Shown: piece after piece, positions 38,301-51,313 of the stretch
How the letters are laid out: every line of letters begins with the position of its first letter
How positions within the stretch are numbered: position 1 is the first letter of the stretch
Origin: Varroa destructor
Lineage: Eukaryota > Arthropoda > Arachnida > Mesostigmata > Varroidae
Length of the DNA stretch: 64,000 bases
Direction of reading: 5' to 3'
Assembly (NCBI RefSeq): GCF_002443255.2
Contig: NW_019211455.1
Span: forward strand, 10,386,503-10,450,502
Position numbers and translations under genes: made by a program
Notes under the pieces: model-generated
The model's database searches: none
Told to the model about the DNA's origin: nothing
What the model saw: only the letters and a program-made list of their open reading frames with translations

Positions 38301-40219
38301 TTCTGTCGAGACCGTTATTCACTAACTTATCCGAGTCGGCCCAAATTTTCTATTAAATGAATGATATTGTAAAGCATTGAAAAACGATTTTATTGAAACT
38401 TACTAATTCACAGTAAAATTTATTGTCTCGTATTTTAACATACGTTCGCTCGATCTAGTCGATTTAGTCCATAATAAAGCACGCAAGAATACTTCTTGTG
38501 CTTTTTGTAAGCTAGCTTTTCATTGGCATGTCTTAACAGCAACACCTTGCATGCTATCACCAAAAGATATTGACATTCGACTGTAGCAAAACGATACGAG
38601 CATAATATCTTTTAATTCGGCTTTCTTCTATTGCATCGGTGCCACTTACGGGTAAGTTGATATCAAGGAAGTGCGTCTGCGGGGTAACCGCAACCCCTGA
38701 AAGAAATTGGTACGTGTCATTATCCACCTGCTGTTGTATCGTTTCGCGTTGCAAACGCTGGAACTTACGCAGCAGAACCAAACCAGCGGCAACATCAGAC
38801 GCTGACACGTTCAAGTCTCTGGAAAGGACGAAAATGTCGACCTAATTAATTCCGTAGGCCTACGCATATTCAGTCATATGCCTACTTAGTGAATAGCAAA
38901 AACCTAATTTAGGCACCTTGCAGGTCGTCCTCTGGTACGGTTGCTCAACAAAATTGTCTTTTCAGTAGTTTATTCTACTAGAAACTTGAAATTGTTCGAC
39001 CCAAACCGATCTCTCAGAAACGATGGCCTAGACAGATTTTTGTAAGCCTAATTAGAGTTCCTCTCTGGGAAGGTTTATGAAGCAGATCACGCAAATGCTT
39101 TCATTCCTAAAGAGTAAAGTTTGCTTTTTCTCCTATAAAGCGTAATGTTAATTTGGCTAGTCGTAAACGTAGGCCAACAATGTATTTCTCGTTTTCCACG
39201 TATAAGTATACACCTTCGTTTAGGCACGCTGGGCCCACAAGCACTGCGCTGATCTATCATTATATGTACAGATGTGTCTTTCTATTAGAACCTGCTGTAA
39301 GTGTGTTTAAGCTATATTGTGGAACGTCATAGCTATTAGGAAGGAGTAAGGGGACCGCTGCTCGACCTTACTTCTACTATAAATGTGATTAGTTTTTTTA
39401 CTAAAATAGGATATATTTAATGGCAAAAAGCCCGAAAATGCAGCACTACTAACTGTAAGTTGTTTAAATGGTACGTTTTACGAACTTCAAATACCTCTGA
39501 GTGTGCCAAATATTCTTCAATCTAGATCATAATACATATTCATGTGACTGTAACATATGCGCTGCTTAGTTCGGGCGAAGCTGCTACCATTTGTACGATC
39601 GCGTCTATGGCATGGATCGTGCTATAGATGCGATCCACAGATCTTGAATGACTGTCATCACGCACAGCCTAATAGGGCTGCTTCTTTAAGCAATAAGGAC
39701 ATATTGGATACGCGGCGTGTTACCTGATCTGAGCCTCAATAGGACGAGAAAATAACTGTAATCGCTTCATAGTAACACTATGCCAGCTTGGTGAAGACAA
39801 TGTAACTTGACAGCAGCCAGCTTTTCAGCGATCAACATGAACTCGGCTTCCGGGTCTTGCTTATAGCTACATCAATAGATCACTTTTTTGTTGCGAGAAC
39901 CGAGCGGCAGAGGCAGAATTTGTGGCCTGTGTGCATGCTATAGCTTAATGCACGTATCCGGACAAGGTAGCTAATACCATCTTATTGATGCCATTCAACA
40001 GTTGAATTAAAAAACAAAAAGTAGCTTTTAGAAGAGGCAAAAATAGTCTAATGAAATACCTGAATAGATTTGCGAGCAGGCGGGCAATTTCCATAAACGA
40101 ATTTCCATATTTTTCTTGGCGCCTCGAACAGCATCGGAATGGATCGCAGGCTTTCGTCACCGAATCGCGGTACTCCCGCAGCGCACGAAAGAACCCCTCC
40201 GAGAAACAGCATAGCAGTC
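32255..40219 (-). CDS. sn-1-specific diacylglycerol lipase, DAGL-alpha/inaE type (5' exons missing)
   Basis: Eleven minus-strand exons join in phase: 40219-40060, 38818-38650, 37782-37652, 37403-37226, 36481-36239, 35901-35617, 35159-34888, 34791-34212, 33842-33575, 33180-32933 and 32368-32255, giving 881 residues plus stop. DAGL landmarks occur in order: RDLNVSASDVAAGLVLLR, YMEFALGVYGWPMYLM, IEDNCC, SVRGTLSLQDIITDL, VGHSLGAGTAA and LGKDVVPRIGL. The catalytic triad is complete: Ser codon 35859-35857, Asp 35703-35701 (52 residues later, the spacing of human Ser472/Asp524) and His in QDHMP at 34688-34686 (human His650). The family hydrolyses sn-1,2-diacylglycerol to 2-monoacylglycerols (endocannabinoid synthesis; phototransduction in flies) at the plasma membrane. 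The four-helix N-terminus, about 200 residues, is absent from the exons I can assign. The Ser/Pro/Glu-rich tail after the lipase domain is typical. The first exon start and the last two exons are the least certain parts. Confidence 0.93.
35617..35901 (-). CDS. DAGL exon carrying the nucleophile Ser and catalytic Asp
   Basis: This exon of 95 whole codons is bounded by TGTCTCTAG acceptor and AAG|GTAAAC donor, both phase 0. It begins DRGTSTYDLVLV, continues with the nucleophile elbow GHSLGAG, then YSYSPPGG and GKDVVPRIGL. These are the most diagnostic residues of the lipase_3 fold in DAGL enzymes. All of them are conserved. Confidence 0.95.
36482..37225 (-). other. DAGL intron (about 0.74 kb)
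   Basis: The donor is GTAGAA after ACC and the acceptor TTATCACAG. The donor is weaker than its neighbours. It leaves about four extra residues (NASIFTVNETPF) relative to vertebrate DAGL at this point, so the exact donor is uncertain by a few codons. Confidence 0.6.
37783..38649 (-). other. DAGL intron (about 0.87 kb)
   Basis: The donor is GTAAGT and the acceptor CATTTTCAG, phase 0 on both sides. No other coding signal is recognised inside. Confidence 0.75.
38819..40059 (-). other. DAGL intron (about 1.24 kb), no gene seen inside
   Basis: The donor GTATTT and acceptor CGTCCTTTCCAG delimit this intron. It is AT-rich. Nothing recognisable lies in it on either strand. Confidence 0.7.
40060..40219 (-). 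CDS. DAGL exon: cytosolic linker after the membrane segments
   Basis: The frame reads ...REYRDSVTKACDPFRCC and NSFMEIARLLANLFR, then splices (TTCAG|GTATTTC, phase 2) to RDLNVSASD in the next exon. This corresponds to the Cys-pair linker and amphipathic helix that precede the lipase core in DAGLs. The acceptor chosen (TATGTATCTTAG) fits phase but is weak, so the 5' edge may shift. No exon upstream of this one could be assigned. Confidence 0.8.
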
Positions 40220-42641
40220 CTAAGATACATAGATCAATTGTAGACACCAGGCGCATCTATGGCATTCAATATCATATACACACACATATATATATATAAT
40301 ATTCGATTGACGCTAATTGTCTCAGAAAAGGGGAACTCATACAGTTAAACGTCATACTGCTAGTAAATTGAAAGCTTAAAGAGGGGGAACAATATGAAAA
40401 GTATACTAAATAATGCTAAGCCAAAAAATACATGGGACTAATGTAAAATATTGCTCGGGTTGAAGCAAGTGTTAGTAACGCCTTCTAACTATTACCTAAA
40501 AGGATTAACTAATTAAGGAACCTAAAGGTGTATCTGGGATGGAGATCCAAGGGAAAACCCGAGCGAATTGACGATTATGAATGATGAAAATATATAATGC
40601 TAACTGAATAGAAAAAGAACGAAACGATTGTGGAAAATATGACCCACTTGGTCAGATTAATAGTAACGCAGGGGCTGCGCTGCCGAAAGTATCATCCGCG
40701 AGGCAGTTCTCTAACTGTGCAAAAGTCGTAATATTAACCTATGCTATTAGACTTTTTGGACAAGAAAAACGTGTCCCTTCGTCAACTTGTAAATTCACTA
40801 TGGCATGTTGAAAACATATAGGAACTTAATGCTAGACCACGTGATAAGTAGAACGGAAGATAGCGTCAAAGTTATACTGCCACGAAAAAGAAAATAGCGT
40901 AAGAAATTTGTCACGGTTTCTTGTGCATCCGTCATAGGCCTTGCATGTTCCGGCCCACAACGCAAGGTTCACAGAACCCATGAGCGCTGCTTTATGGAAT
41001 TAAGGAAAGAAGCGCTTTCTCTCTCTCTCTGTCTTTTTCAATATATCAAGTAGCGCGATAACTATGACAGAACAAAGCATCGTTACCGCGTGAAGATGGA
41101 GCGCGGCTTCAACGGATTACCCCACCTGTTGTTCCGGGAAAATACAAAAACCGTTATAGGGCAGGGCCTATTGATGCTGTAGAGATTATACCTCCTGCCG
41201 CTTAAAAACGCTTTGGGAACCGCATCGTACTCGGTTTACTGCTGCTGAAACTTGGCGACAGTGGGACAGAATCGTATTCGTGATTCGAAGATGGAAGAGG
41301 AAAAAGCTATGAACGACCTAAATTGTCGGCGAGGCAGGCAGGTAGGACAGCAAACAGCAGATACATGACGTCTGAGTGTTTCAAGTTCTTTGTCTGATAC
41401 TGCCTCAGCTAAGCGTTACTCCAGATGACGAACATTTCGGTTTAATAAGCAAACACGTTATCCCTCCACCGTGAACACGAGAACAGGTACATGATGCCTA
41501 AAAGCGTTTCTCTAACAAAACAGTAATCATGTGTTTCTGGCTAGGAAAAAAAAGGCTTTGAGGTCACGTGTGGTTACCTTATTAAAAACTGCTTCACCCA
41601 TGAGGTGTTCCTAGTCGAAATAGCAGAATATATGGCAAGGCGGGAATATGGTACTCACAGACCCACACTCGCGGAAGAGACGAACGGAAATATATTATAA
41701 ATTAGAATACGAGCCAAGTGAATGAAAAAAGAGGTTGGCAATATACTTAACAGGTCGCAAAGGATAGTGATATAAAGTCGGTGAACATGGCAAACCTATA
41801 TCGATAGGCTTAAACTAACGCATGAATATTTTGAAACGGGTGCGTTTTAACACTAGGACTTCCAACGTATACATAGCATTCAAGCAATTGGCATTGTTTT
41901 TGTTACGAACTGGATCCTTAGTGAAGGAATAGATCCTTTATTTTGTGCGCTGTGTTGAATCGTACGTCGTATAGATATTGTTTTCGAGAAATTGCCGCTG
42001 AAATACGCTTTTACGTTTATGCTTGATAGATATAGTACATTTGCATCTACAGTGTTTTAAATTAATATCTTATGTTTTCGCAGTTGTCTGTTTATACTGT
42101 ACAAGGTACACGGTGTTCTGAGGCACGCCTTATACAGCATGTGTTTCGGTGGTAGACAGTGTCCAATGTTTCCAGTATACGCGTCCGAGTGTATAGCAAT
42201 TGGTTTTCCCAAATTGATTCATCGTAAATCAGTCTCCTCGTCAAAATGGTGCTCAAGAGATCGTCGAACACAATCTGCGGCCGGCCCACTCGATCTGAAA
42301 CCTCACTGTTACAATTAAATTAATCGAAGTTGTGAGGTAGATTTCTGAGGAGCTAGTACAGCGGAAGCAAGCATTACTTTCATTTGCACGCGCCATTTGA
42401 TTAGATGCTTTAGGGCAACAATGCTATGTCTAAAACTATGACCCCTCTTCAAAAATCCTGTGAGACCGCCGCAAATGTTGTATACCGGCGGAAAAACCAA
42501 TATGATCATATAAAACAGAAGTCATAAACATGACAGCATAATCTACTACAGTGTTTACGCTCCAATTGCACATATACTTTTTATACATGACTCTCTTACG
42601 CTATCCAACAATATTCCTAGAGCATTTTTCTGTATTATTTG

Positions 42642-42724
42642 CCTCTCTCTCTCTCTCCCTCCCCCCCTCCCTCTCTCTCTCTCTCTCTCTCCTCCCCCCC
42701 TCTCTCTCTCTCTCTCTCTCCCCC
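42642..42724 (+). repeat. CT-rich microsatellite
   Basis: Alternating CT dinucleotides with interrupting C-runs over about 80 bases. On the minus strand this creates an artificial Arg/Glu-rich frame. Confidence 0.95.
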
Positions 42725-43977
42725 AACATGCATGATAATATATACTCAGTAGTTACTACCATTTTGAACCATTCGCTACGGTCCCCCTTCAATAACCCGT
42801 TGTGGGCGTACAGAGTTAATATCGTTATTTCTTTTACCACCGCTGAGTCGTTACCATGATTTTTTCCTTATTATTAAATGGCTTCGGTACTGCATGGACC
42901 GTCATATGTATATTTAACATATAGTCCTCTACGCATGTATTCTTTGAAAACGACGACTAAATAATTGGGTCAATCAACATATTCAACCTCTTTTCGTTGT
43001 TATTAACCATAAAATTTTACTGAGCCCACTCCGAATATGAAACGGGCCGGTCTCCTCGCCGACCACACCATCAATCCCAAATTTTGATAAGGAGCCGACG
43101 GAAGGTCTTACATTATACGTTCAGGTAAATACGATTTCTGCTCAAATCAGAAGGGACCTTGAGCGTGCTATTCGCGTTGCTCTAACACTTTCATTTCAAG
43201 TCGGTCGAGATAGAGATAACGGCCCTACACTTGGGGCTTGAAAATACTGTAAAGAAGTGCCTGTTGTAAGGCATCTGCACTCTGCTCCAAACGTTATCGA
43301 TCTCTCAAAATATAACTACATCAAAGAACATGTCCTGTTACTCCCGATATGTATATATGTACAGATGTATATCCCGACATCAAGCTACATTCGAATCAAG
43401 CTTTGGATCGAGCTATTTGGTTAAACAAATAAAAGATTTTCTGTCATGACCATAGTAGGTAAAGTTTGTACACGAGAGACAAACACGGCGTGATTACCCT
43501 ATTTTTTCTTAGGCAATAAAATAAATGCTCTATTATAAAATAAAAAATAAATGCTCTAACAGATTTTTTCAAATTGGCACCTCTAAAACTACCATATAAT
43601 TATAGAGGAAGACTTTGGTATTAATCTATAAAAGCGGCAAATTAAAAAAAAATCAATTTAAGTATGAGCAATAAATATCACTGATTTTGAAAGTTACTTC
43701 TATTCTAAGCGTTTAAAAGATATTAATTGGATACCCACTTGAGCGTGTGTCTTGTTCAATCTGGCTCATCCTCCGTTGCAATTTCCTCCCTCCGCCTGAA
43801 CCACTGGAAGTCCTACGTCCATCTGAAAATTTCAATAAGTCGATTTATTAACTGAAACTGATTATGTATTTACCTAGCAAATCTATTTGAAGCAACACTC
43901 ATTATGCGTAAATAATTACAGATAACTGTAACCCTCAGCCCCTTACACGATGACTCATGGCTTGCTTTTAGACCCCC

Positions 43978-44055
43978 CGTGATTGCTTAGTCGCTAACGC
44001 ATTTGCCTCCTAATCTTAGAAATGTGTTGTGGTCTGGGTTCGTACCTGAACATAG
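43978..44055 (+). repeat. tRNA-Arg(CCT)-derived SINE-like head
   Basis: The segment contains an A-box-like TTGCTTAGTCGCTAACGC, an anticodon-loop-like CTCCTAA (CCT) and a B-box-like GGGTTCGTACC at tRNA spacing. The acceptor and anticodon stems do not pair properly, so a functional tRNA is unlikely. This pattern is typical of the 5' head of a tRNA-derived SINE. The roughly 150 bases downstream, ending near an A-run at 44151-44158, could be its body. Confidence 0.42.
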
Positions 44056-47000
44056 ACAGATTTCGTTTCGTGCTGAGAACCAGACGTCCAATGGTATGCC
44101 TAATGGTGATACCGGATGTAAAATTCGAAACAGAGGCCCATTCATGTAAGAAAAAAAATCGATTTCAGGGAGCAAGGGATTGAATAAGCCTTGAATGGGC
44201 CTTGCTTACTTCACAAAGAGGTGAACCTGAGACAAAACGCGAAATATTCCACATCAAATCTTCGAACGTGCTCTCGCTATTTTACTTTTCCCCTAATTAA
44301 ACCTTAATCAGCTCCACCCCTTCTCTGCCACGTGAATGTATCCCATTATTATAACTTGTGCTACAGTGTACTGGCAACGTCCATCCATAGGAAAATCGGA
44401 CACTGTTTTTGCCATCCAGGCCGTTGGGTAGAAACGTTTTTATAGTGACACTCTCACTGCATGTTCTTCACGTAAAGACAGTCTATTCTATAACAATTGG
44501 GACCGGTGATGTCATTAATCTTTATGTCGTCAAAAATTACACTTTCTATTATACTAACCTCCCTTAATGTCAAGCTGACACAGACAGGTTTGTAATATTC
44601 GCAAGATCGTATTAAATTGGAAAGGGAAAACTTGGGCTTAAAAATCCTTTCTCACTTCGCCCTACCTATTGTTCCCTTCTGATACGCCGTTTAAAAGCAC
44701 TATTCCCGCTCCATCAACGTAGTAAAACGGTATTACGTTGCAAAAGAACTTTTCAATCACGGATGTACAAAGCGCATTTTCGACATCTTACGCTATATAT
44801 TTTGGCAAGACCAAACCGACCGGGACATTCACTTTACGACGTTTTGCTAAGTTTTAAGTCTGAAATGACATACGGTACTTAGTCGGCATACGGCCAATAG
44901 GCTGTACCTAATGATTACTCTTTGAAGAGATTTTTGAAGAAAGACGGCCGACGGACAAATAGACCGAAAAGATGGGCTGCAGCCACAATATGATTGTTAA
45001 TGACCTCAAATCTTGTCAGCTTGCACAAAAATTCGAAGCTTGAGTCCTTCATTAACTTTCTGAACCCAACAAGGATATACAGTTTATCGTTACATCTCAG
45101 CGTCTCACTATTTGTACTGAGTGTTTGATAATGGCGCAGAATCGTCATCAGTGATGAGAATTGATATCTATATGTTAACGTGAACTAAAAATCGGAATGG
45201 GTGGCCCAAAGTCTAACAGATCTTCATCCAACGGCGTTTATGCTTTACGTTTGGTGGGACTGTGAAGGCTTGATTCATTAAATATTGTTTAGTACGAACC
45301 AAACAGTTGATCGACATGTTTATTTGGACCAGTGACATCAACTCAACAAGGCCCTTACAAGAAAAGGCCCTACAAGAAAAGGTCATCTTATCCCTCTCCA
45401 AAGGCCACACACAGCAAGCATCGTCAAAGCTGTCCTCCTGGACTTTGAATAAGAGCTTTTGTCGCGTTCCTTCGGATTTTACACCGACGGATTTTTACCT
45501 TTCCGTGTATTGAGTTCGTGGCCTTACGTTCAACACGGATCAATAACCCGAAACGTGGTTGGAAAGCCTCTACCTTTTGGCGAAATAGCATACGTTATTT
45601 AGTGGAACGGCCGGAGTAAGTTGTGAGCAATACATAACATGGTAGCTTATTATTACAGGGAAAAAATATGATGTGATGACTCTGGAATATCGTGGATCAC
45701 TACAGTTTGCTGTTGAACTACAATTTTTTCATTCTAACTCAATAGCAGTGGTATTTCCAAACGTCTGCACACTATTATCATTGAAGAACATCGACATGTT
45801 AGTTTAAAACCGTGGATCTAACAGGGGCTTCTATATGGTATTCGAATCTTATACACCAAATTTGGCACCTCAGAACATTGAGTCCACATAATGGTCTTAA
45901 GGAAGGAAATCCCTCAGAATCGCAGTCATTGCCGAATGCGTAGTACTACACTTGTCTACATAGCTGTTTCGTTTCGTTATTTCTTTTACTATCTTTCATA
46001 CAATTTTTCAAAACTAGTGTGTGAAAGGTCAGCAATTTAATAGAAGGGCAAACAGAATCTATACATAGCATAGCTTTCGTGTTACGTGGCGTATTGTATG
46101 TACAAGGAAGATTTTCGCAAAAAAAATCAAGGAGTCTGAGGCAAAAAAGCTGATTGATTGAATTTGACGATGTACGAAAACGAACCTACGATTTTTTTTA
46201 ACCAAATATTTTAAACGGATATCAGCTTTAACAATAACGTATTCTTTAACTAAAGCATTTTAACGTAAAGCAACCATTAGAGACAAACAATGAATGCTAT
46301 AGAAAGTAATCGTAGAAGCGTCGAAAAGTTCTTTCTTTCCTAACTCTAAATGAGAAACGATACCGTAAATTGATCATCTAATAATTGAATCCAAGATGTC
46401 CTCTCTAAATGATCGCTATTATTAAGTAAGACTCGAATGTAAACAAAACAAAGTGTTGATTCACTAATAAAGCAGATGAAAAGACGTATGTCTATCGATG
46501 CTGTCTGCTAGTTAGCTTAGGGAGCGATTGTTGACATAAATGTATAGTTACGTATACTACAATGTTGTATTAATCCACCAATTAACAATACATGTTCTCA
46601 TAACAGACGTTATCGATGCAGACAGCCAAATATGGCCACTGCTAACTTTACGAAAACAGAGGGAACCTATAGCATATCAAATTACGATTACTTATTAATT
46701 GTATTGAAGTTGTCAATGATGTCAAATTCTATACGCTTCGATTGTAATGGCTCTTGGACAGCAAACTATACTAGTGTGTAAGTTTGATGTTTATATTCTA
46801 GCTCGAGACCTAACCTGGTCATTTGGTCTGCTATTAAATGTACTGTCAGTTTGGTTGATTCGTTAAAAACATCAACGCTCCTTAGGCAAGAAACCATTAT
46901 GGAATGTTGGGTTAAAACTATTTCATTTTCTTATAGGAAGTTGATGTATCTACCGGCGACATAGGGTTATTTAATAACGCACAAAATGTCCGAGTGATTC

Positions 47001-47391
47001 TCAGTTCAGTAATATATCATTACGGATATACTTGAAATTTGCATTAACGGTATTTTGTATTTATAAAATTCAGTGTCGAAATTTCGTTGGTGCCTTGTGC
47101 TCAAGTACCGTCCGAAGAGACTGCGAAACTTGAAGTTGTGAGGCGCTCTAAACAGTCCATAAACGTACACGCACAACGCATAAAAACACACGCTTGTTTG
47201 TATCTCTATATAGCCATTAATTTAAGCGGTAGATCTTTGCTCTTATTTGTATTATATATATATATATTACTAAAAAGTCTGTTTACACCAGACGAACATT
47301 ATAGTTTTCAATAGCATAGAGTTAGTTGCGGAAAAATATTTGGTTCGCAGGCCTATATACCTCTAATGAAAGCTCATATCTTTATGATTTC

Positions 47392-47594
47392 CTATATACA
47401 CGAACAATCTAAAAATTCAAAAGAAAAAAAAGAGTATATCCAGTAATTATCTAGTTCGAAAATAAGAGTGTTGTCAGTCTCACATGCTTTTTCGAGTTCC
47501 TCAAACACTTCTCTTGATCCCATAGGTCTTAGGTTCTTGAGAATGGGTTCACCCCAGGGAACACCTAGAAATACCGACACCATTGTTTGGTTTT
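47392..47594 (-). pseudogene. Carboxylesterase-like N-terminal fragment (possible exon or remnant)
   Basis: After an acceptor-like TATTGTCTGCGCAG, the frame reads NQTMVSVFLGVPWGEPILKN then LRPMGS. VFLGVPWGEPxxxxLR matches the N-terminal pattern of type-B carboxylesterases and cholinesterases (F-L-G-[IV]-P-aromatic-x-[EK]-P). The continuation (REVFEELEKACETDNTLIFE) does not look like the usual family sequence. I found no Gly-Glu-Ser-Ala nucleophile elbow downstream on this strand. It may be a degraded or very divergent copy, an exon of a gene whose other exons I cannot see, or coincidence. Context gives no help. Confidence 0.25.
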
Positions 47595-47616
47595 CTGCGC
47601 AGACAATATTATGCAA

Positions 47617-50331
47617 TAGTTTCTAAAAACCGCACTCGACGCACTCACATGCCCTAATGGACACACCGCGCACCCTGTTCCGACTTATGGGAACTTGTTC
47701 AGCTTTGTCAACAACTTAGAGTAACCGATCGTTTGCTTCACGCTACACAAAGCATTTTTTATCTTCTCAAATGAAGCTGTCCCTTTATCGCCGAATCTGG
47801 CCTACGTCTCCAAGTACACTGAGAAGAGGGCGGTTGAGATTAAATACATTTTTATCTATCGACGCCTATAGCTTCGAATGTTTCGTGCCAATCCACCGAA
47901 AAGCAAAACGTGACACCATTTTTTTGCCAATAACAACTTCCTTTACAGTTGTCACTGGACGAACGTACTTTGAAAAAAGGAAGGCCTGTCCTTTCCACGG
48001 AGGCAAAAGCGTATGGACGACTCAGCGTCGCCTAGAGCGCTTATTACGATTAATGTCTATGCTTGAGAGGTAGAAACCCGTGGCAGGCTGGCAGTCCACT
48101 TGAATTCGAGAGCTTCTATTACCGTTATTCCATTCAATTTGATACACATTTCGGTCGCGAACCAGTGCCTTGTGGACCATGTGCGTCAAACAGCTACTAC
48201 GATAACAAACTCTACGCGACAACATAATGTCGATACCAACTCGAGCTACTGATGTGGCTTGAAAAACTATCAGTACATAAACTTATCACCGCGTTAGTTG
48301 GTGGGAAGTAGAGCATCTTTTCCTCGTAATGCTTTAGCACAGAAGTTTCACAGCCGAATAGAACAACTTATCTTTTGGTATTAATGGCCTGCTGAAGATG
48401 TGGCGGTTCTAAGCGAACCAAAACAAATCCAGAAAAAGAAAATTTGCTCCAGAATCGAGCACAGCAAGCACTTGCATAACGTGGCGCTATCGACACGCAG
48501 TAGCCGCAATGGGAATTCTGTCAGATCAACATTGAACTGACCATAGTTATAAGCCATCGCCAAAAGTCATAGGGGTGAGCTTTCTCGTTGCAACGACAAC
48601 GAAATTGCTAGTCAGTGCCATATTGAATGGTTTCTGAAAGTATAGGAAGATGTTTCGAACGGCCAAGATTTACCAAGAACCTTTAAACATCGTGAGCGAG
48701 GCGTGACACAACCCGCCACAGATTACGCTGATCTTTGAGTAGAATTATGGTAGACAGACGACAGAGAATGATCCATCGATCAGGTAAAATACACTTCGCG
48801 AGTGTGAGCGTAGCAAATATACACCAGCTGTTAAAACAATCAAGTGTTGCAACCGTAACTACGTAAGCATCTGTGCAAATTTTTTGTCGCTGATCTACTC
48901 ATGCGACCTTTCGCCAGATTCTGGGCGTAACCGCATTTCAGGATCAACTGTCACAAAAGGCGGATAAAGGAAAAGTTACAGGGACGAGATTGAGCTGTGA
49001 TGATAGTGGAAGGTATATGTAAGGCCTCATACAGGGTAGATCACCCATATACGAAATTAACAAATGAAAATGTTTTTGCCTGTTATAGTCATGGGTTCTA
49101 TGTTCTAAGGAAAGTGTATAAGCGACTGAAAATGTCGTAAGTTGAAAATGTTGGAAATCCGTAGCACATTGGAAATATATGCATACTCCGATACTTAAGC
49201 GAATTCGTTTAGACCTTTTCAATTGATTATTCAATTTAGCGGCCTGCGAAACCGCAGTAAGTTTTAAGCTTGACAGCGGGAATGCGACTACTCGTGTAAG
49301 AATTATTAATTAGGACTTGGACGTTACTTCACGGAACTAACTTCATGTGTACAAACGTAAATATTGAATTAGTGAAAATTTCTTCTAACTGGTTTAATTA
49401 GAAACTAAGCCAATTACACATTGTTACGTATTTCACGGTAAGGGTAGTATTAAACAGTTCGTTATACGTAAAGCGCTTAATATGGCAAATAGTTAACGCA
49501 TCGGGTGCTGTGGCAGCAGATTATGTTGACATGGTACGACGCGAGGCAGCAAGTACCCGCCCGAATACTAGGAACACTATCAATTTTGAATATGTTACAG
49601 ATAAGCGGTCTAACTTTTTCACTTGGTACAGATAATTACCTCATACAATAGTACTAATAATCGTATAACAAACAGTTATTGTATTTCAATATAAAATACT
49701 ACCATTCCCAAGTTAATTTTGTTCGCTCTGCTCTAGTCTCCTTCCGGGTGTATCTTCCGCAAACGAAATGCTATTTCAGTTGTCCGAAAGCAAAAAAATC
49801 CGTGCGGTTGTTGGATGTTCTTCAACTAGAGTGACTTACTGTTTACTTATAGGCCTGTTCGCTGGCACTTATATGTCGCAATTCTGGCATGGAGTAACAA
49901 CAATTAGACTCTGTTACACATGTCCTTCGATTCACTTTTTGAAATTAAAAAAAAAAACAACACACAATTTAGTTGCCAAAATAGTCGCTGGTGGATCGAT
50001 TCGAGTTCTTGAAAAAACGAAACTTTCTAAACAATATAACGGCTAACGCGGATGCTCAAAGGGTCACGAACTAACGAAACAAGTAGCCCCGGCGGAAAAT
50101 GACGCTGTGGTATTTCTGTTCAATGACTAGAGAAAAATACTCACGGGTCCCTTTAACAAAACAAAGAACCTGCCACCAACGGGCGGGGTTATCAGGCGAA
50201 AATCCCGTGGACGCAGAGGATGAGTCTTCAACGAGAGGGAAAATTTGTCTCTGACTAACGTAGGAACAGAAAATCGCGCCAGCCTTATCAATTCAATTGA
50301 ATATGAAGTAGTTTAGGTAACGAATTGTACT
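47617..50331. other. Non-coding stretch with unsupported frames
   Basis: Frames at 47771-48073 (+), 48022-48225 (-), 48381-48563 (-) and 49768-50046 (+) overlap or lack motifs and splice support. They are consistent with chance. Confidence 0.45.
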
Positions 50332-50707
50332 TCACTGCCTACAATGCTTCTTCGTTTTTCGAGAAATGCGGCTTGACAAAGCATGGTTGATCAGCTGGTC
50401 GTCTTGTTTGACGGGCGTGCTTCTTCTGTAAGTCGATGCGTGAACAGCAGTGCTACATGGAAACCAGCGGTCCGACTGACTGATCAGCCCATGCCGGCTG
50501 TGGAGTGAATCAATAACGATTGGCGATAGAATATTGGTATCCCTAAAAATTGCTGACCCTGAACCTTGAAACGTTACGTTGGCCATATGCATACAGGGTG
50601 AATAAGTTTCCCACTTGAAACTTGCGTGCATCTATGTCCTTACGTAAATTTATTGTATTCTGGCTACTTACCTCGCATTCGAATTCAATCATTGTCAAAC
50701 CGCGCAT
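50332..50707 (-). CDS. Candidate small two-part gene, unidentified
   Basis: An ATG at 50707 begins MRGLTMIEFECE, which ends at a consensus donor (GAG|GTAAGTAG). A 40-base segment ending ACATAG separates it from a 99-residue open frame (50631-50332) starting MHASFKWETYSPCMHMANV and ending KTKKHCRQ. Splicing keeps phase 0, but a 40-base intron is very short for animals. Without splicing the first frame continues to a different stop. No family is recognised. A chance frame of this length is quite possible. Confidence 0.22.
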
Positions 50708-51313
50708 TAGAGACAGTATTTATTGAAGACATAGAAGGCATTTTGTGGAATCGGCTCCCCAGTGTAGAATACAGAATAAAATTACTCAATTAAATTGTTT
50801 AGCGTTGTGTGCATCTGCTTTCGAGAAACATGCCAGGGAACTTTTCATACGTAACATGTACAAGAGAATCATAAGATAGCATACCGTGAACTGACCCAGC
50901 GGACGTACTTGATTAGTCAACAAAAAAAAGATACCACCTTTCGCCATTGCTATGGTTGCGAATACGAAGAGAAGCTGTTCTTAACCTTAAGATTTCGATC
51001 AACGTTCCGCTGCGCACCAACTATGTGTAGCACCAGACAATTGTCCGCGTTGACTATGATTGCCTGTGAGACTAGCTACCAACTATGGCTGTCAATCCTA
51101 GTATGGACTGCTATTAGTCTTCCGACTAATTCACGCGCACAATTTTCCAACTTTACACTATAAAGCATATCGTGCAATCGAATTATTCCGTACCAAGTTC
51201 AATAATGCACGACAAGGAATGATAATTGATAGCCACTTTCCGTACTGCAGTTCTTGAGCGGCCTATTAGTCCGCGGCACCTTGGGCCTGCTTTGCCTTTT
51301 AGCTGTCTCTCTG

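Larger units (their letters stand above)
40220..47391. other. Region upstream of the known DAGL exons, no membrane exon found
   Basis: The missing N-terminal membrane exons of DAGL could lie here on the minus strand, but I found no segment with four-helix or VGSDD-type sequence. Short coding-like minus frames occur at 42092-42289 (RVGRPQIVFDDLLSTILTRR after a GTTTCAG acceptor) and 42315-42509, without recognisable family. A CT microsatellite and a SINE-like head are listed separately. Confidence 0.45.

Noticed and set aside
42601..42840. Arg/Glu-rich minus-strand frame
   Set aside because: It is the translation of the CT microsatellite.
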